DNA of 64,000 bases. Origin: Escherichia ruysiae (lineage in GTDB: Bacteria > Pseudomonadota > Gammaproteobacteria > Enterobacterales > Enterobacteriaceae). The stretch lies in assembly GCF_902498915.1 (NCBI RefSeq), contig NZ_CABVLQ010000001.1, one strand, 5' to 3'. The first letter of the stretch is position 1, and every line of letters starts with the position of its first letter. Below the pieces are notes generated by a model that had not been told where the DNA came from, ran no database searches, and worked only from the letters and a program-made list of their open reading frames with translations. A program made the position numbers and the translations under genes. Below are positions 1 to 7,891 of the stretch, one piece after another.

Positions 1-467
1 GCGTGCGCTTCGCGACCCGGTAGATGAATACGCAGATCCAGACCGCTATTCAGTTCATTCATAAACTGACGGCAGTGACCACAAGGCGTGTAGTTAACGG
101 TGATAGCGGCGAGTGCTTTCTCACCGCTCAACCAGGCGTGGCTGATAGCACTTTGTTCGGCATGAACGGTTTGCTGCATTGTCGCGCCAATAAATTCCAT
201 ATTGGCACCAAAATACCAGGTTCCACTCACGCCGCGCGCAATAGCGCCAACATTAAAATTCGACAATGGCGTGCGGGCACAGGCCGCCGCCAGCGGCAGC
301 AGTGCGAAAGCCAGCGCGTCTTCGTCCAGCCCCGTTGCGCTCTTCAGCGAAGAGACCTGCTCTTTGGTCAACAACGCAGGAAAATACTTGTCTGCCAGAA
401 TGGGTTCCAGTGCAGATTGCAAGTTATCCGCAAGTTGGGCAAAAGCAGTTTGAAAACGTGGATGCAT
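1..467 (-). CDS. cdd: Cytidine deaminase, N-terminal part (cut by window edge)
   Basis: Pyrimidine salvage enzyme that converts cytidine and deoxycytidine to uridine and deoxyuridine in the cytoplasm. The minus-strand reading frame begins MHPRFQTAFAQLADN and stays open to base 1, giving about 155 residues of a protein that is 294 residues long in E. coli. The zinc/catalytic motif His-Ala-Glu (TVHAEQ) falls at residues 102-104, exactly where the family has it. The gene is the first in its direction, preceded by a 130-bp region with two CRP-like sites, as expected for a CRP/CytR-regulated nucleoside gene. Only the 3' half is missing, because of the window end; nothing in the visible part looks broken. 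Confidence 0.97.
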   Translation of the reverse strand, partial: MHPRFQTAFAQLADNLQSALEPILADKYFPALLTKEQVSSLKSATGLDEDALAFALLPLAAACARTPLSNFNVGAIARGVSGTWYFGANMEFIGATMQQTVHAEQSAISHAWLSGEKALAAITVNYTPCGHCRQFMNELNSGLDLRIHLPGREAH

Positions 468-526
468 GGCGTTGCCTCATAATCATGTAATGGGATAACA
501 GTTTACGAACCCGTTATGCCTTTATA

Positions 527-542
527 TGTGATCTGAATCTCA
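527..542. promoter_or_regulatory. CRP-like site (promoter-proximal) upstream of cdd
   Basis: On the cdd strand the 16 bases read TGAGATTCAGATCACA, one mismatch from the CRP half-sites TGTGA-N6-TCACA. It lies about 60 bp upstream of the cdd start codon. Tandem CRP sites with CytR acting between them are known for the E. coli cdd promoter; the assignment here is from sequence match and position. Confidence 0.75.
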
Positions 543-576
543 TTAATTATGCAACGCGTGAAACTTACATCAAAAA

Positions 577-592
577 TGCGCGACGCATCGCA
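577..592. promoter_or_regulatory. Second CRP-like site (distal) upstream of cdd
   Basis: Reads TGCGATGCGTCGCGCA on the cdd strand, a weaker CRP-type palindrome centred 50 bp from the proximal site. This is close to the spacing expected for two CRP dimers on the same DNA face with CytR between them. It ends only a few bases from the yohK stop codon. Confidence 0.6.
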
Positions 593-597
593 AAATT

Positions 598-1293
598 TTA
601 GCCCATTACAGCCAGAATAATCGGGAAAAGGAACGGTGCGATCAGCGAGGTAATAATCCCGCACAGCACCAGTGCCAGCGAACTAAATGCGCCTTCCTGA
701 TAATCCAGCTCGGCACAGCGCGCCGTACCGAGGGCGTGAGAGGCCGTTCCCATCGCCAGACCGCGCGCCGCTTTGGTGCGAATACGCATCGCATTAAGCA
801 ACGTATGACCAAACACCGCGCCCAGAATACCGACGAAAATGACGCAAACTGCGCTAATTGCAGGGATACCGCCAATACTGCCGCCAACCGCCATCGCAAT
901 TGGCGTAGTCACCGACTTCGGCAAGATTGACGCGGCGATTTCTGGTGAAGCACCCATCAACAATGCCACGGAAGTCCCTGTCACCATCGCGACCACGCTA
1001 CCGATAAAACAAATGGTGATGATCGATTTCCAGCGCGCGCGGATCTGATGCAGCTGTTCATATAAAGGATAGGCCAGCGCCACCACCGCCGGTTGCAGCA
1101 GATCGTTTAAAACCTCACTACCTTTAAAATAGTTGTCGTAAGAGATGCCGGTCAGCATTAAAAAAGGAATGATCACCACCATTGCCACCAGCAACGGATT
1201 GAGCAATGGAAATTTATACCGCGCTGCCAGTTTGCGGGCGGCAAAAAAGACAATCAATGTCAGCGGTAATGACCACCAGATATTCGCCATCAT
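598..1293 (-). CDS. yohK: LrgB/CidB-family inner membrane protein YohK
   Basis: 231-residue polytopic membrane protein beginning MMANIWWSLPLT, of the LrgB/CidB family. It contains the long glycine-rich hydrophobic stretch typical of the family (AVGGSIGGIPAISAV, about residues 136-150) and the later SHALGTARC segment. LrgAB/CidAB proteins are linked in Gram-positive bacteria to murein hydrolase export, cell lysis and small-organic-acid handling; the role in E. coli is not settled. It is the second gene of a two-gene unit: its ATG overlaps the yohJ stop by four bases (ATGA), implying translational coupling. Length and sequence match what I recall for K-12. Confidence 0.95.
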   Translation of the reverse strand: MMANIWWSLPLTLIVFFAARKLAARYKFPLLNPLLVAMVVIIPFLMLTGISYDNYFKGSEVLNDLLQPAVVALAYPLYEQLHQIRARWKSIITICFIGSVVAMVTGTSVALLMGASPEIAASILPKSVTTPIAMAVGGSIGGIPAISAVCVIFVGILGAVFGHTLLNAMRIRTKAARGLAMGTASHALGTARCAELDYQEGAFSSLALVLCGIITSLIAPFLFPIILAVMG

Positions 1294-1688
1294 TTCTCTG
1301 ATCCTTTCTGACCTATGACTTTACGTTCACCGTGTACCAGGTGCGAACTCCAGCTCACCACCAGAAAAACCACCAGCGTACTAATGGCACAGGAAACCAC
1401 TACCGGGCCAAACTGTGCGCGCAGCAAATCAAAATATTGCATGACGCCTACGCCAATCGGCACAAACAATAGCGCCATATAGCGAATCAGTACGTAGCAC
1501 CCCGGATTGACCCACTTCGCCGGAAGAATTTGCAAGGCCAGCAGGACAAACAGGATCAGCATCCCGATGATGCTGCCCGGAATGGTTACCGGTAGCAGGG
1601 AAGCAATGAAAATACCTGCATACAGGCAGGCATAAATCAGGACAAAAGCGCGTAAATATTGCCAGATAATGTTCAGTGTCTTACTCAT
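1290..1688 (-). CDS. yohJ: LrgA/CidA-family (UPF0299) inner membrane protein YohJ
   Basis: Small hydrophobic protein with about four membrane segments (YACLYAGIFIASLLP, IIGMLILFVLLALQ, ALLFVPIGVGVMQYF, AISTLVVFLVVSW), of the holin-like LrgA/CidA family, and presumed partner of YohK. I start it at MSKTLNIIWQ, base 1688 (132 residues, the size I recall for K-12). The longer in-frame start at 1724 would add 12 non-conserved residues. It ends inside the first codon of yohK. The 130 bp upstream separate it from the mhb insertion, so this is one boundary of foreign or strain-variable DNA. Confidence 0.93.
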   Translation of the reverse strand: MSKTLNIIWQYLRAFVLIYACLYAGIFIASLLPVTIPGSIIGMLILFVLLALQILPAKWVNPGCYVLIRYMALLFVPIGVGVMQYFDLLRAQFGPVVVSCAISTLVVFLVVSWSSHLVHGERKVIGQKGSEK

Positions 1689-1818
1689 GATCAACACCCC
1701 AGATGAGATGGATTCATCATACAATTAATCTGTAAAACGTGCTACCGATCACATCATGAAATCTGAGCATAGTTGAATTACAGGAGACGAATATCGGGCA
1801 AGCGCCCAATTCAGTGGT

Positions 1819-2727
1819 CTAATTCTGGTTCAAAAAGTGCAGGAACCGACTTAGCGCACGGGAGGGCGTTTCGTTATTACGCCAGAACACGCCGACGCTG
1901 CCTTTCTGTTCTATCTTCGGCAGGTTCAGGATCACCAGTTGCCCCTGACTGGCATAGCGTTGCGCCAGACGTAAAGAGAGTATAGAAATCATGTCGCTGC
2001 TTTGGAGCAGATTGGTGCTGACGTTCATTGACGCCGATTCAATGGTGTTTTCTGGCAGCATCACGCCATGTTCTACCAGCGCATTATCAATACTGAGACG
2101 AATAGGTGTCCCGGTTGGCCAGACTATCCAGCGCCAGTTAGCCAGATCATCCCAGCCAAGAGCGGCATATTTCGCCAGTGGATGGTTTGGGCGAGCGACA
2201 AAGCACACTGGCTCGGTGTAGAGCACCTGATAATTTAGCGGCAGTTGCAGTGCACGACCACCAATACGACCAACCACTACATCCACAGAACCTGCCAGCA
2301 GGTCTTGCAGTAATGGCGTCATCACCTTCTCTTCGATATTCAGGTGCAGCGTCGGCATCTCTTTTAGCAAATGCAAAATTGCCTGGGATACGCAGTCAGT
2401 GGCGACAGGAGAACAACCTATTTTCAGACTGCCGACCAGCCCGCCTTGTTTAAAGCGCGCCAGTTCATGTTGCGATCGCTCCATGTCATTGATTAATCGT
2501 TGGGCATGTTGCAATAACAATTTGCCACCTTCGGTCGGACGTAGCCCTTTGCTGTGCCGCTCAAAGAGTGTGAGGCCGATCTCATCTTCGAGTTGTGACA
2601 GCCATTTCGACAGCGCAGGCTGAGTGATATTCATCATCCGTGCCACATGGGTCAGATTACCCTGTTCGCCCAGCGCCACCAGCATTTGCAGGTGATGAAG
2701 TTTTAATTTCTGCGCCCAGTTTGCCAT
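1819..2727 (-). CDS. mhbR: LysR-type regulator of the 3-hydroxybenzoate operon (MhbR-like)
   Basis: LysR-type transcriptional regulator of 302 residues. The N-terminal winged helix-turn-helix is clear (LHHLQMLVALGEQGNLTHVA, then MNITQPALSKWLSQLEDEIG), followed by the effector-binding domain starting near GSLKIGCSPVA. I chose the start at base 2727 (MANWAQKLKL) because GGAGG lies nine bases upstream; an in-frame ATG at 2775 exists but has no such site. It is divergent from mhbT, with 126 bp between. By family rule and operon context it should activate mhbTDHIM in response to 3-hydroxybenzoate or gentisate, as reported for MhbR of Klebsiella pneumoniae; the effector cannot be read from sequence. 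Confidence 0.85.
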   Translation of the reverse strand: MANWAQKLKLHHLQMLVALGEQGNLTHVARMMNITQPALSKWLSQLEDEIGLTLFERHSKGLRPTEGGKLLLQHAQRLINDMERSQHELARFKQGGLVGSLKIGCSPVATDCVSQAILHLLKEMPTLHLNIEEKVMTPLLQDLLAGSVDVVVGRIGGRALQLPLNYQVLYTEPVCFVARPNHPLAKYAALGWDDLANWRWIVWPTGTPIRLSIDNALVEHGVMLPENTIESASMNVSTNLLQSSDMISILSLRLAQRYASQGQLVILNLPKIEQKGSVGVFWRNNETPSRALSRFLHFLNQN

Positions 2728-2732
2728 TTGCC

Positions 2733-2748
2733 ATAACCTCCAGGTTAT
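2733..2748. promoter_or_regulatory. Perfect 16-bp palindrome, probable MhbR operator
   Basis: ATAACC-TCCA-GGTTAT, a perfect inverted repeat lying 5 bp upstream of the mhbR start codon and covering its ribosome-binding site, and about 105 bp upstream of mhbT. As I recall, the same 16-bp palindrome was reported as the key MhbR-binding motif in Klebsiella. It could serve both activation of mhbTDHIM and repression of mhbR. Confidence 0.75.
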
Positions 2749-2853
2749 CTCTCTGCCGAAAATGCCATTGTACATTTCATCTCTTTAATCACAATATCGC
2801 AACATATACAAAACAATAGAAACATCTACCTTACCTGCACTGAGGCATTCACT

Positions 2854-4212
2854 ATGACTCAACGACGTGATTTACAAGCACTGATCGATGCCGCTCCGGT
2901 CGGCAAGATGCAGTGGCGCGTTATCATCTGCTGTTTTCTGGTGGTAATGCTCGATGGTTTTGACACGGCGGCTATCGGCTTTATCGCTCCCGATATTCGT
3001 ACTCACTGGCAACTCTCCGCAGGCGATCTCGCGCCGCTGTTTGGCGCGGGTCTGTTGGGATTAACCGCAGGCGCGCTGCTTTGCGGCCCGTTGTCCGATC
3101 GCTTTGGTCGTAAACGGGTCATTGAGTTGTGCGTCTTTTTATTTGGTGCGTTAAGTCTTGCCTCTGCTTTTTCACCAGATCTGCAAACACTGGTAATCCT
3201 GCGCTTTCTCACTGGGTTAGGTCTTGGCGGCGCAATGCCGAATACCATCACCATGACGTCGGAATATCTGCCAGCTCGTCGTCGAGGCGCGCTGGTAACG
3301 CTGATGTTTTGCGGTTTCACGCTGGGGTCAGCCTTTGGCGGGATTGTCAGCGCGCAACTGGTGCCGGTGATTGGCTGGCACGGCATTCTGGTGCTGGGAG
3401 GCGTATTACCGCTGATTTTATTTGTCGCGCTGGTGGTGGTTTTGCCGGAATCGCCACGCTGGCAGGTGCGTCGCCAGTTACCGCAGGCGGTAATTGCAAA
3501 AACCGTGAGTGCCATGACTCGCGAGCGTTATGTCGATACCCACTTTTATCTCAATGAACCAGCCGCTATTGCCAAAGGCAGCATTCGCCAGTTGTTTGCC
3601 GGGCGTCAGTTAACCATCACGTTGATGCTGTGGGTCGTTTTCTTCATGAGCCTGCTGATCATTTACCTGCTCTCAAGCTGGATGCCGACGTTGCTTAACC
3701 ATCGTGGTATCGACCTGCAACATGCGTCCTGGGTTACCGCCGCATTCCAGATTGGCGGCACGTTGGGCGCGCTGGCGCTGGGCGTACTGATGGATAAATT
3801 CAATCCTTTCCGCGTGTTGGCGCTGAGCTATGCCATAGGCGTTGTATGCATCGTGATGATTGGCTTAAGTCAGGACGGATTATGGCTGATGGCACTGGCT
3901 GTCTTTGGCACTGGCATTGGTATCAGCGGATCGCAAGTGGGGCTGAACGCGCTGACCGCCACGCTCTACCCGACACAAAGTCGCGCCACGGGCGTGAGCT
4001 GGTCAAACGCCGTCGGCCGCTGCGGCGCGATTGTCGGTTCGCTTTCTGGCGGCGTGATGATGGCGATGAATTTCTCTTTCGACACTCTGTTTTTCATTAT
4101 CGCTGTGCCTGCGGCGATCAGTGCGGTGATGTTAACGCTGCTGATTACCGTCGTTCGCCAGTCGACCTCTGTCCCTGACTCACTGCCTCGCGCAGGCGTT
4201 GTGAACGAATAA
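2854..4212 (+). CDS. mhbT: Aromatic acid:H+ symporter, 3-hydroxybenzoate uptake (MhbT-like)
   Basis: 452-residue MFS transporter of the aromatic acid:H+ symporter subgroup, with 12 predicted membrane helices. The subgroup signature LDGFDTAAIGFIAP is in helix 1 (about residues 33-46), and the loop 2-3 motif DRFGRKRV follows near residue 82. It is the first gene of a tightly packed operon whose enzymes convert 3-hydroxybenzoate to fumarate and pyruvate, so 3-hydroxybenzoate (possibly gentisate) is the expected substrate. It is preceded by the mhbR-mhbT regulatory gap and ends 11 bp before mhbD. Substrate assignment is inferred from context. Confidence 0.88.
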   Translation: MTQRRDLQALIDAAPVGKMQWRVIICCFLVVMLDGFDTAAIGFIAPDIRTHWQLSAGDLAPLFGAGLLGLTAGALLCGPLSDRFGRKRVIELCVFLFGALSLASAFSPDLQTLVILRFLTGLGLGGAMPNTITMTSEYLPARRRGALVTLMFCGFTLGSAFGGIVSAQLVPVIGWHGILVLGGVLPLILFVALVVVLPESPRWQVRRQLPQAVIAKTVSAMTRERYVDTHFYLNEPAAIAKGSIRQLFAGRQLTITLMLWVVFFMSLLIIYLLSSWMPTLLNHRGIDLQHASWVTAAFQIGGTLGALALGVLMDKFNPFRVLALSYAIGVVCIVMIGLSQDGLWLMALAVFGTGIGISGSQVGLNALTATLYPTQSRATGVSWSNAVGRCGAIVGSLSGGVMMAMNFSFDTLFFIIAVPAAISAVMLTLLITVVRQSTSVPDSLPRAGVVNE

Positions 4213-4223
4213 GGAGCATCTCA

Positions 4224-5252
4224 ATGACTGATAACAATCAAAATAGCCGCGAGCAATTTTATCAACACATTTCCGGGCAAAACCTGACCCCGCTGTGGGA
4301 GTCGTTGCACCATCTGGTGCCGAAAACGCCCAACGCTAATTGCGCGCCAGCGTACTGGAATTATCAGGAGATCCGCCCGTTGTTGCTGGAAAGTGGCAGC
4401 CTGATTGGCGCGAAAGAGGCGGTGCGTCGCGTACTGGTGCTGGAAAACCCGGCGCTGCGCGGTCAGTCCTCTATTACCGCCACCTTGTATGCCGGTTTGC
4501 AACTGATCATGCCAGGCGAAGTGGCACCAAGCCATCGTCATAACCAGTCGGCGCTGCGTTTTATTGTTGAAGGTAAAGGCGCATTTACCGCCGTTGATGG
4601 CGAACGCACGCCAATGAATGAGGGCGATTTTATCCTGACCCCGCAGTGGCGCTGGCACGATCACGGTAATCCTGGCGACGAACCGGTTATCTGGCTGGAT
4701 GGACTGGATCTGCCATTAGTGAACACTCTGGGCTGCGGTTTTGCCGAAGATTATCCGGAAGAGCAACAACCGGTAACGCGCAAAGAGGGGGATTATCTGC
4801 CGCGTTATGCCGCCAATATGTTGCCGCTGCGCCATCAGACGGGGAACTCCTCGCCGATCTTTAACTACCGTTATGACCGCAGCCGCGAAGTGCTGCACGA
4901 TTTAACCCGGCTGGGCGATGCCGATGAGTGGGATGGCTACAAAATGCGCTACGTCAACCCGGTCACTGGCGGGTATCCGATGCCGTCGATGGGCGCTTTC
5001 CTGCAACTGTTGCCGAAAGGGTTCGCCTCCCGCGTGGCGCGCACAACTGACAGCACCATCTACCACGTGGTGGAAGGCGGCGGGCAGGTCACTATCGGCA
5101 ATGAAACCTTCACCTTTAGTGCAAAAGATATCTTCGTGGTGCCGACCTGGCACGGCGTGTCATTCCAGACCACGCAAGATACCGTTTTATTTAGTTTTTC
5201 GGACAGACCGGTACAAGAAGCCCTGGGGCTGTTCCGCGAAGCGCGTTATTAA
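4224..5252 (+). CDS. mhbD: Gentisate 1,2-dioxygenase
   Basis: Cytoplasmic Fe(II) ring-cleavage enzyme of 342 residues that opens gentisate (2,5-dihydroxybenzoate) to maleylpyruvate. Two cupin domains are visible. The N-terminal one has the iron ligands His104 and His106 (PSHRHNQSALRF) and His145 (RWHDHGN), at the numbering known for gentisate dioxygenases. The C-terminal cupin (about residues 270-335) lacks an equivalent ligand set. The start ATG follows AAGGAG with good spacing and the gene sits between transporter and hydrolase. Also known as gtdA/nagI in other bacteria; I use mhbD because the gene order matches the Klebsiella mhbTDHIM operon. Confidence 0.93.
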   Translation: MTDNNQNSREQFYQHISGQNLTPLWESLHHLVPKTPNANCAPAYWNYQEIRPLLLESGSLIGAKEAVRRVLVLENPALRGQSSITATLYAGLQLIMPGEVAPSHRHNQSALRFIVEGKGAFTAVDGERTPMNEGDFILTPQWRWHDHGNPGDEPVIWLDGLDLPLVNTLGCGFAEDYPEEQQPVTRKEGDYLPRYAANMLPLRHQTGNSSPIFNYRYDRSREVLHDLTRLGDADEWDGYKMRYVNPVTGGYPMPSMGAFLQLLPKGFASRVARTTDSTIYHVVEGGGQVTIGNETFTFSAKDIFVVPTWHGVSFQTTQDTVLFSFSDRPVQEALGLFREARY

Positions 5253-5267
5253 TTTGGGAGAGAAAAA

Positions 5268-5969
5268 ATGACTCAATATGTATTCGAACCGCAAGCGCCC
5301 GTTACCGTACCGGTTGTTGGCAGTGATGAACAATTCCCTGTGCGTCGCGTTTACTGCGTCGGACGTAACTATGCTGCCCACGCCCGCGAAATGGGCTTCG
5401 ATCCGGATCGTGAACCGCCATTCTTCTTCTGCAAACCAGCGGATGCCGTTGTTCCGGTTGCCGCTGGCGAAACGCTGGCGCTGCCATATCCGGCGCAGAC
5501 CGATAACTACCATTATGAAATTGAGCTGGTAGTGGCAATTGGTAAAAAGGGCAGCGATATCCCGCTGGAAAACGCCCATGAATATGTCTGGGGTTATGCC
5601 ACGGGGCTTGATATGACCCGTCGCGATCGTCAAATGGAAATGCGCCAGATGGGACGCCCGTGGGAAATCGGCAAAGCGTTTGATCTCTCTGCGCCGATCG
5701 CGCCGCTGCACAAAGCCAGCGAAACCGGCGGTATTGAGAACGCGCCAATCTGGTTACAGGTTAACGGCGAAGATCATCAGCGCAGCGATATTCGTCATCT
5801 CATCTGGTCAGTGAATGAAACCATCAGCTACCTGTCCGGCTTCTTTGAACTGCAACCGGGCGATCTGATCTTCACCGGCACGCCGGAAGGTGTTGGCCCG
5901 GTGGTGAAAGGCGATGTGATCACGGGCAACGTCGAGGGTTTAACCCCTATCGCGGTGAAGATTGTCTGA
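5268..5969 (+). CDS. mhbH: Fumarylpyruvate hydrolase (FAH family)
   Basis: 233-residue fumarylacetoacetate hydrolase-fold enzyme that splits fumarylpyruvate into fumarate and pyruvate, the last step of the gentisate pathway. Family landmarks are YCVGRNYAAHAREMG (about residues 30-44), the PPFFFCKPADAVV substrate segment, the metal-binding YEIELVVAIG segment, GYATGLDMTRRD, and DLIFTGTPEGVGPV near the C-terminus. It is 15 bp downstream of mhbD with a GGGAGAG ribosome site and 8 bp upstream of mhbI. Related FAH enzymes also act on acylpyruvates or oxaloacetate, but the operon fixes the likely substrate. Confidence 0.9.
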   Translation: MTQYVFEPQAPVTVPVVGSDEQFPVRRVYCVGRNYAAHAREMGFDPDREPPFFFCKPADAVVPVAAGETLALPYPAQTDNYHYEIELVVAIGKKGSDIPLENAHEYVWGYATGLDMTRRDRQMEMRQMGRPWEIGKAFDLSAPIAPLHKASETGGIENAPIWLQVNGEDHQRSDIRHLIWSVNETISYLSGFFELQPGDLIFTGTPEGVGPVVKGDVITGNVEGLTPIAVKIV

Positions 5970-5977
5970 GGTGCAAG

Positions 5978-6622
5978 ATGAAGCTGTACAGTTTTTTTAA
6001 TAGTTCAGCGTCGTACCGGGTGCGTATCGCGCTGGCGCTAAAGGGTATCGATTACCAGACCGAAGGGGTGAATATCCGCATTGGTCAGCAAAACGAACTG
6101 GCCTACCGGCGGATGAATCCGGTCGGGCTGGTGCCGACGCTGCTGACCGATGATGGCGAGTCACTCGGTCAATCGCTGGCGATAATTGACTGGCTGGATC
6201 GTCATTATCCACAAGTTCCGCTGATGCCGCAGGAAGAACCGGCTCGCAATAAAGTCCTGGAAATTGTTTATGCCATCGCTTGCGACATTCATCCTCTGAA
6301 TAATTTGCGTGTGCTGCGCTACCTGACCGAAGAACTGAACGTCAGTGAAGAAGAGAAAAAACGCTGGTATGCGCACTGGATCCAGCAAGGGTTAAGCGCG
6401 GTGGAACAACTGCTGCGCCAGAGCCAGTCGGGGCAATTTTGTGTGGGCGAGACGCCGACGCTGGCAGACTGCTGCCTTGTCCCACAGTGGGCAAATGCGT
6501 TACGCATGAACTGTGACCTGAGTGCATATCCGCGCTGTAAAGTGGTGTACGACGCCTGCACGCAGCTGCCAGCATTTATAGCTGCCGCGCCAGAAAATCA
6601 ACAAGATAAAATTTCAGCCTGA
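5978..6622 (+). CDS. mhbI: Maleylpyruvate isomerase, glutathione-dependent (zeta-class GST fold)
   Basis: 214-residue protein beginning MKLYSFFNSSASYRVRIALAL. The SSxSYRVRIAL motif is the zeta-class glutathione-S-transferase signature, with the thioredoxin-like domain at about 1-80 and an all-helical domain after it. Zeta-class members isomerise maleylpyruvate or maleylacetoacetate cis to trans with glutathione as cofactor. Between a dioxygenase making maleylpyruvate and a hydrolase cutting fumarylpyruvate, the isomerase role is well supported. It starts 8 bp after mhbH. Confidence 0.91.
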   Translation: MKLYSFFNSSASYRVRIALALKGIDYQTEGVNIRIGQQNELAYRRMNPVGLVPTLLTDDGESLGQSLAIIDWLDRHYPQVPLMPQEEPARNKVLEIVYAIACDIHPLNNLRVLRYLTEELNVSEEEKKRWYAHWIQQGLSAVEQLLRQSQSGQFCVGETPTLADCCLVPQWANALRMNCDLSAYPRCKVVYDACTQLPAFIAAAPENQQDKISA

Positions 6623-6636
6623 CCAGGAGAAGCATA

Positions 6637-7830
6637 ATGACGAAAGTGACACGCGCAGTAATTGTGGGAGGCGGGATCGGCGGTGCGGCAACTGCGCTGT
6701 CACTGGCCCGCCTGGGGATCAAAGTCGTGCTGCTGGAAAAGGCACATGAAATCGGTGAGATTGGCGCAGGCATCCAGTTGGGGCCAAACGCGTTTTCGGC
6801 GCTGGACAGTCTTGGCGTCGGGGAAATTGCCCGTCAGCGCGCGGTGTTTACCGATCACATCACCATGATGGACGCAGTAAACGCCGAAGAGGTGGTGCGC
6901 ATTGAAACCGGGCAGGCCTTTCGTGACCATTTTGGCGGCCCTTACGCGGTGATCCATCGCGTTGATATCCATGCCTCGGTGTGGGAAGCGGTACTGACGC
7001 ATCCGGACGTCGAATATCACACCTCCACACAGGTGGTGGATATTCGTGAGACGGAAGACGATGTCACCGTTTTTGACGATCGCGGCAATAGCTGGAGCGG
7101 CGATATTCTGATTGGCTGTGATGGCGTGAAGTCAGTGGTGCGTCAGAGCTTATTAGGCGATGTGCCGCGCGTTACCGGGCATGTGGTCTACCGTGCGGTT
7201 ATCGATTGTGCCGATATGCCGGAAGATTTGCGTATTAACGCGCCGGTACTGTGGGCGGGGCCGCACTGTCACCTGGTGCATTACCCTTTGCGCGGCGGCA
7301 AGCAGTATAACCTGGTGGTGACATTCCACAGTCGCCAGCAGGAAGAGTGGGGCGTGAAGGATGGCAGCAAAGAGGAAGTGCTCTCCTATTTTGAAGGCAT
7401 TCATCCACGCCCGCGCCAGATGCTGGATAAACCGACCTCATGGCGACGCTGGTCAACTGCCGACCGCGAACCGGTGGCGAAGTGGGGAACGAAGCGCATA
7501 ACGCTGGTGGGCGATGCGGCGCATCCGGTGGCGCAATATATGGCGCAGGGTGCCTGTATGGCACTGGAAGACGCGGTGACGCTCGGTAAGGCACTGGCAG
7601 AATGTGACGGCGATGCGGCACAAGCCTTTGCGCTGTATGAGTCGGTACGTATTCCACGCACCGCGCGCATCGTCTGGTCAACCCGTGAAATGGGGCGGGT
7701 ATACCACGCTGCGGGGGTAGAACGCCAGGTACGTAACCTGCTGTGGAAAGGGAAATCGCAGGCAGAGTTTTATCGTGGTATGGAGTGGCTGTACGGCTGG
7801 AAAGAAGATAACTGTCTGCAACCACGTTGA
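6637..7830 (+). CDS. mhbM: 3-Hydroxybenzoate 6-monooxygenase (FAD)
   Basis: 397-residue single-component flavoprotein hydroxylase that converts 3-hydroxybenzoate to gentisate using NAD(P)H and O2. The dinucleotide motif VGGGIGGAATALSLARLG is at residues 10-27. The DG motif (GCDGVKSVVR, about 160) and the second FAD motif (GDAAHPVAQYMAQGA, about 290) complete the group A hydroxylase pattern. It is the last gene of the mhb operon, with a hairpin terminator starting 23 bp after its stop. Salicylate 5-type or other hydroxylases look similar, but the neighbours make 3-hydroxybenzoate the most likely substrate. Confidence 0.88.
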   Translation: MTKVTRAVIVGGGIGGAATALSLARLGIKVVLLEKAHEIGEIGAGIQLGPNAFSALDSLGVGEIARQRAVFTDHITMMDAVNAEEVVRIETGQAFRDHFGGPYAVIHRVDIHASVWEAVLTHPDVEYHTSTQVVDIRETEDDVTVFDDRGNSWSGDILIGCDGVKSVVRQSLLGDVPRVTGHVVYRAVIDCADMPEDLRINAPVLWAGPHCHLVHYPLRGGKQYNLVVTFHSRQQEEWGVKDGSKEEVLSYFEGIHPRPRQMLDKPTSWRRWSTADREPVAKWGTKRITLVGDAAHPVAQYMAQGACMALEDAVTLGKALAECDGDAAQAFALYESVRIPRTARIVWSTREMGRVYHAAGVERQVRNLLWKGKSQAEFYRGMEWLYGWKEDNCLQPR

Positions 7831-7852
7831 GCACTTTAATCCGCTGACCGGA

Positions 7853-7879
7853 GGCGCTACCATAGCGCCTCATTTTTTT
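7853..7879 (+). terminator. Rho-independent terminator of the mhb operon
   Basis: GGCGCT-ACCAT-AGCGCC hairpin (6-bp stem, 5-base loop) followed by TCATTTTTTT. It ends 13 bp before the dusC start, so the two units are closely abutted. Confidence 0.85.
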
Positions 7880-7891
7880 GCGGGTGATGAT

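Noticed and set aside
2728..2775. N-terminal extension of mhbR from an ATG at 2775
   Set aside because: It would place the operator palindrome inside the gene and lacks a ribosome site, whereas 2727 has GGAGG at nine bases and begins where LysR proteins usually begin.
7235..7873. 212-codon minus-strand frame opposite mhbM
   Set aside because: Pro/Arg-rich antisense shadow; it runs through the mhb terminator.
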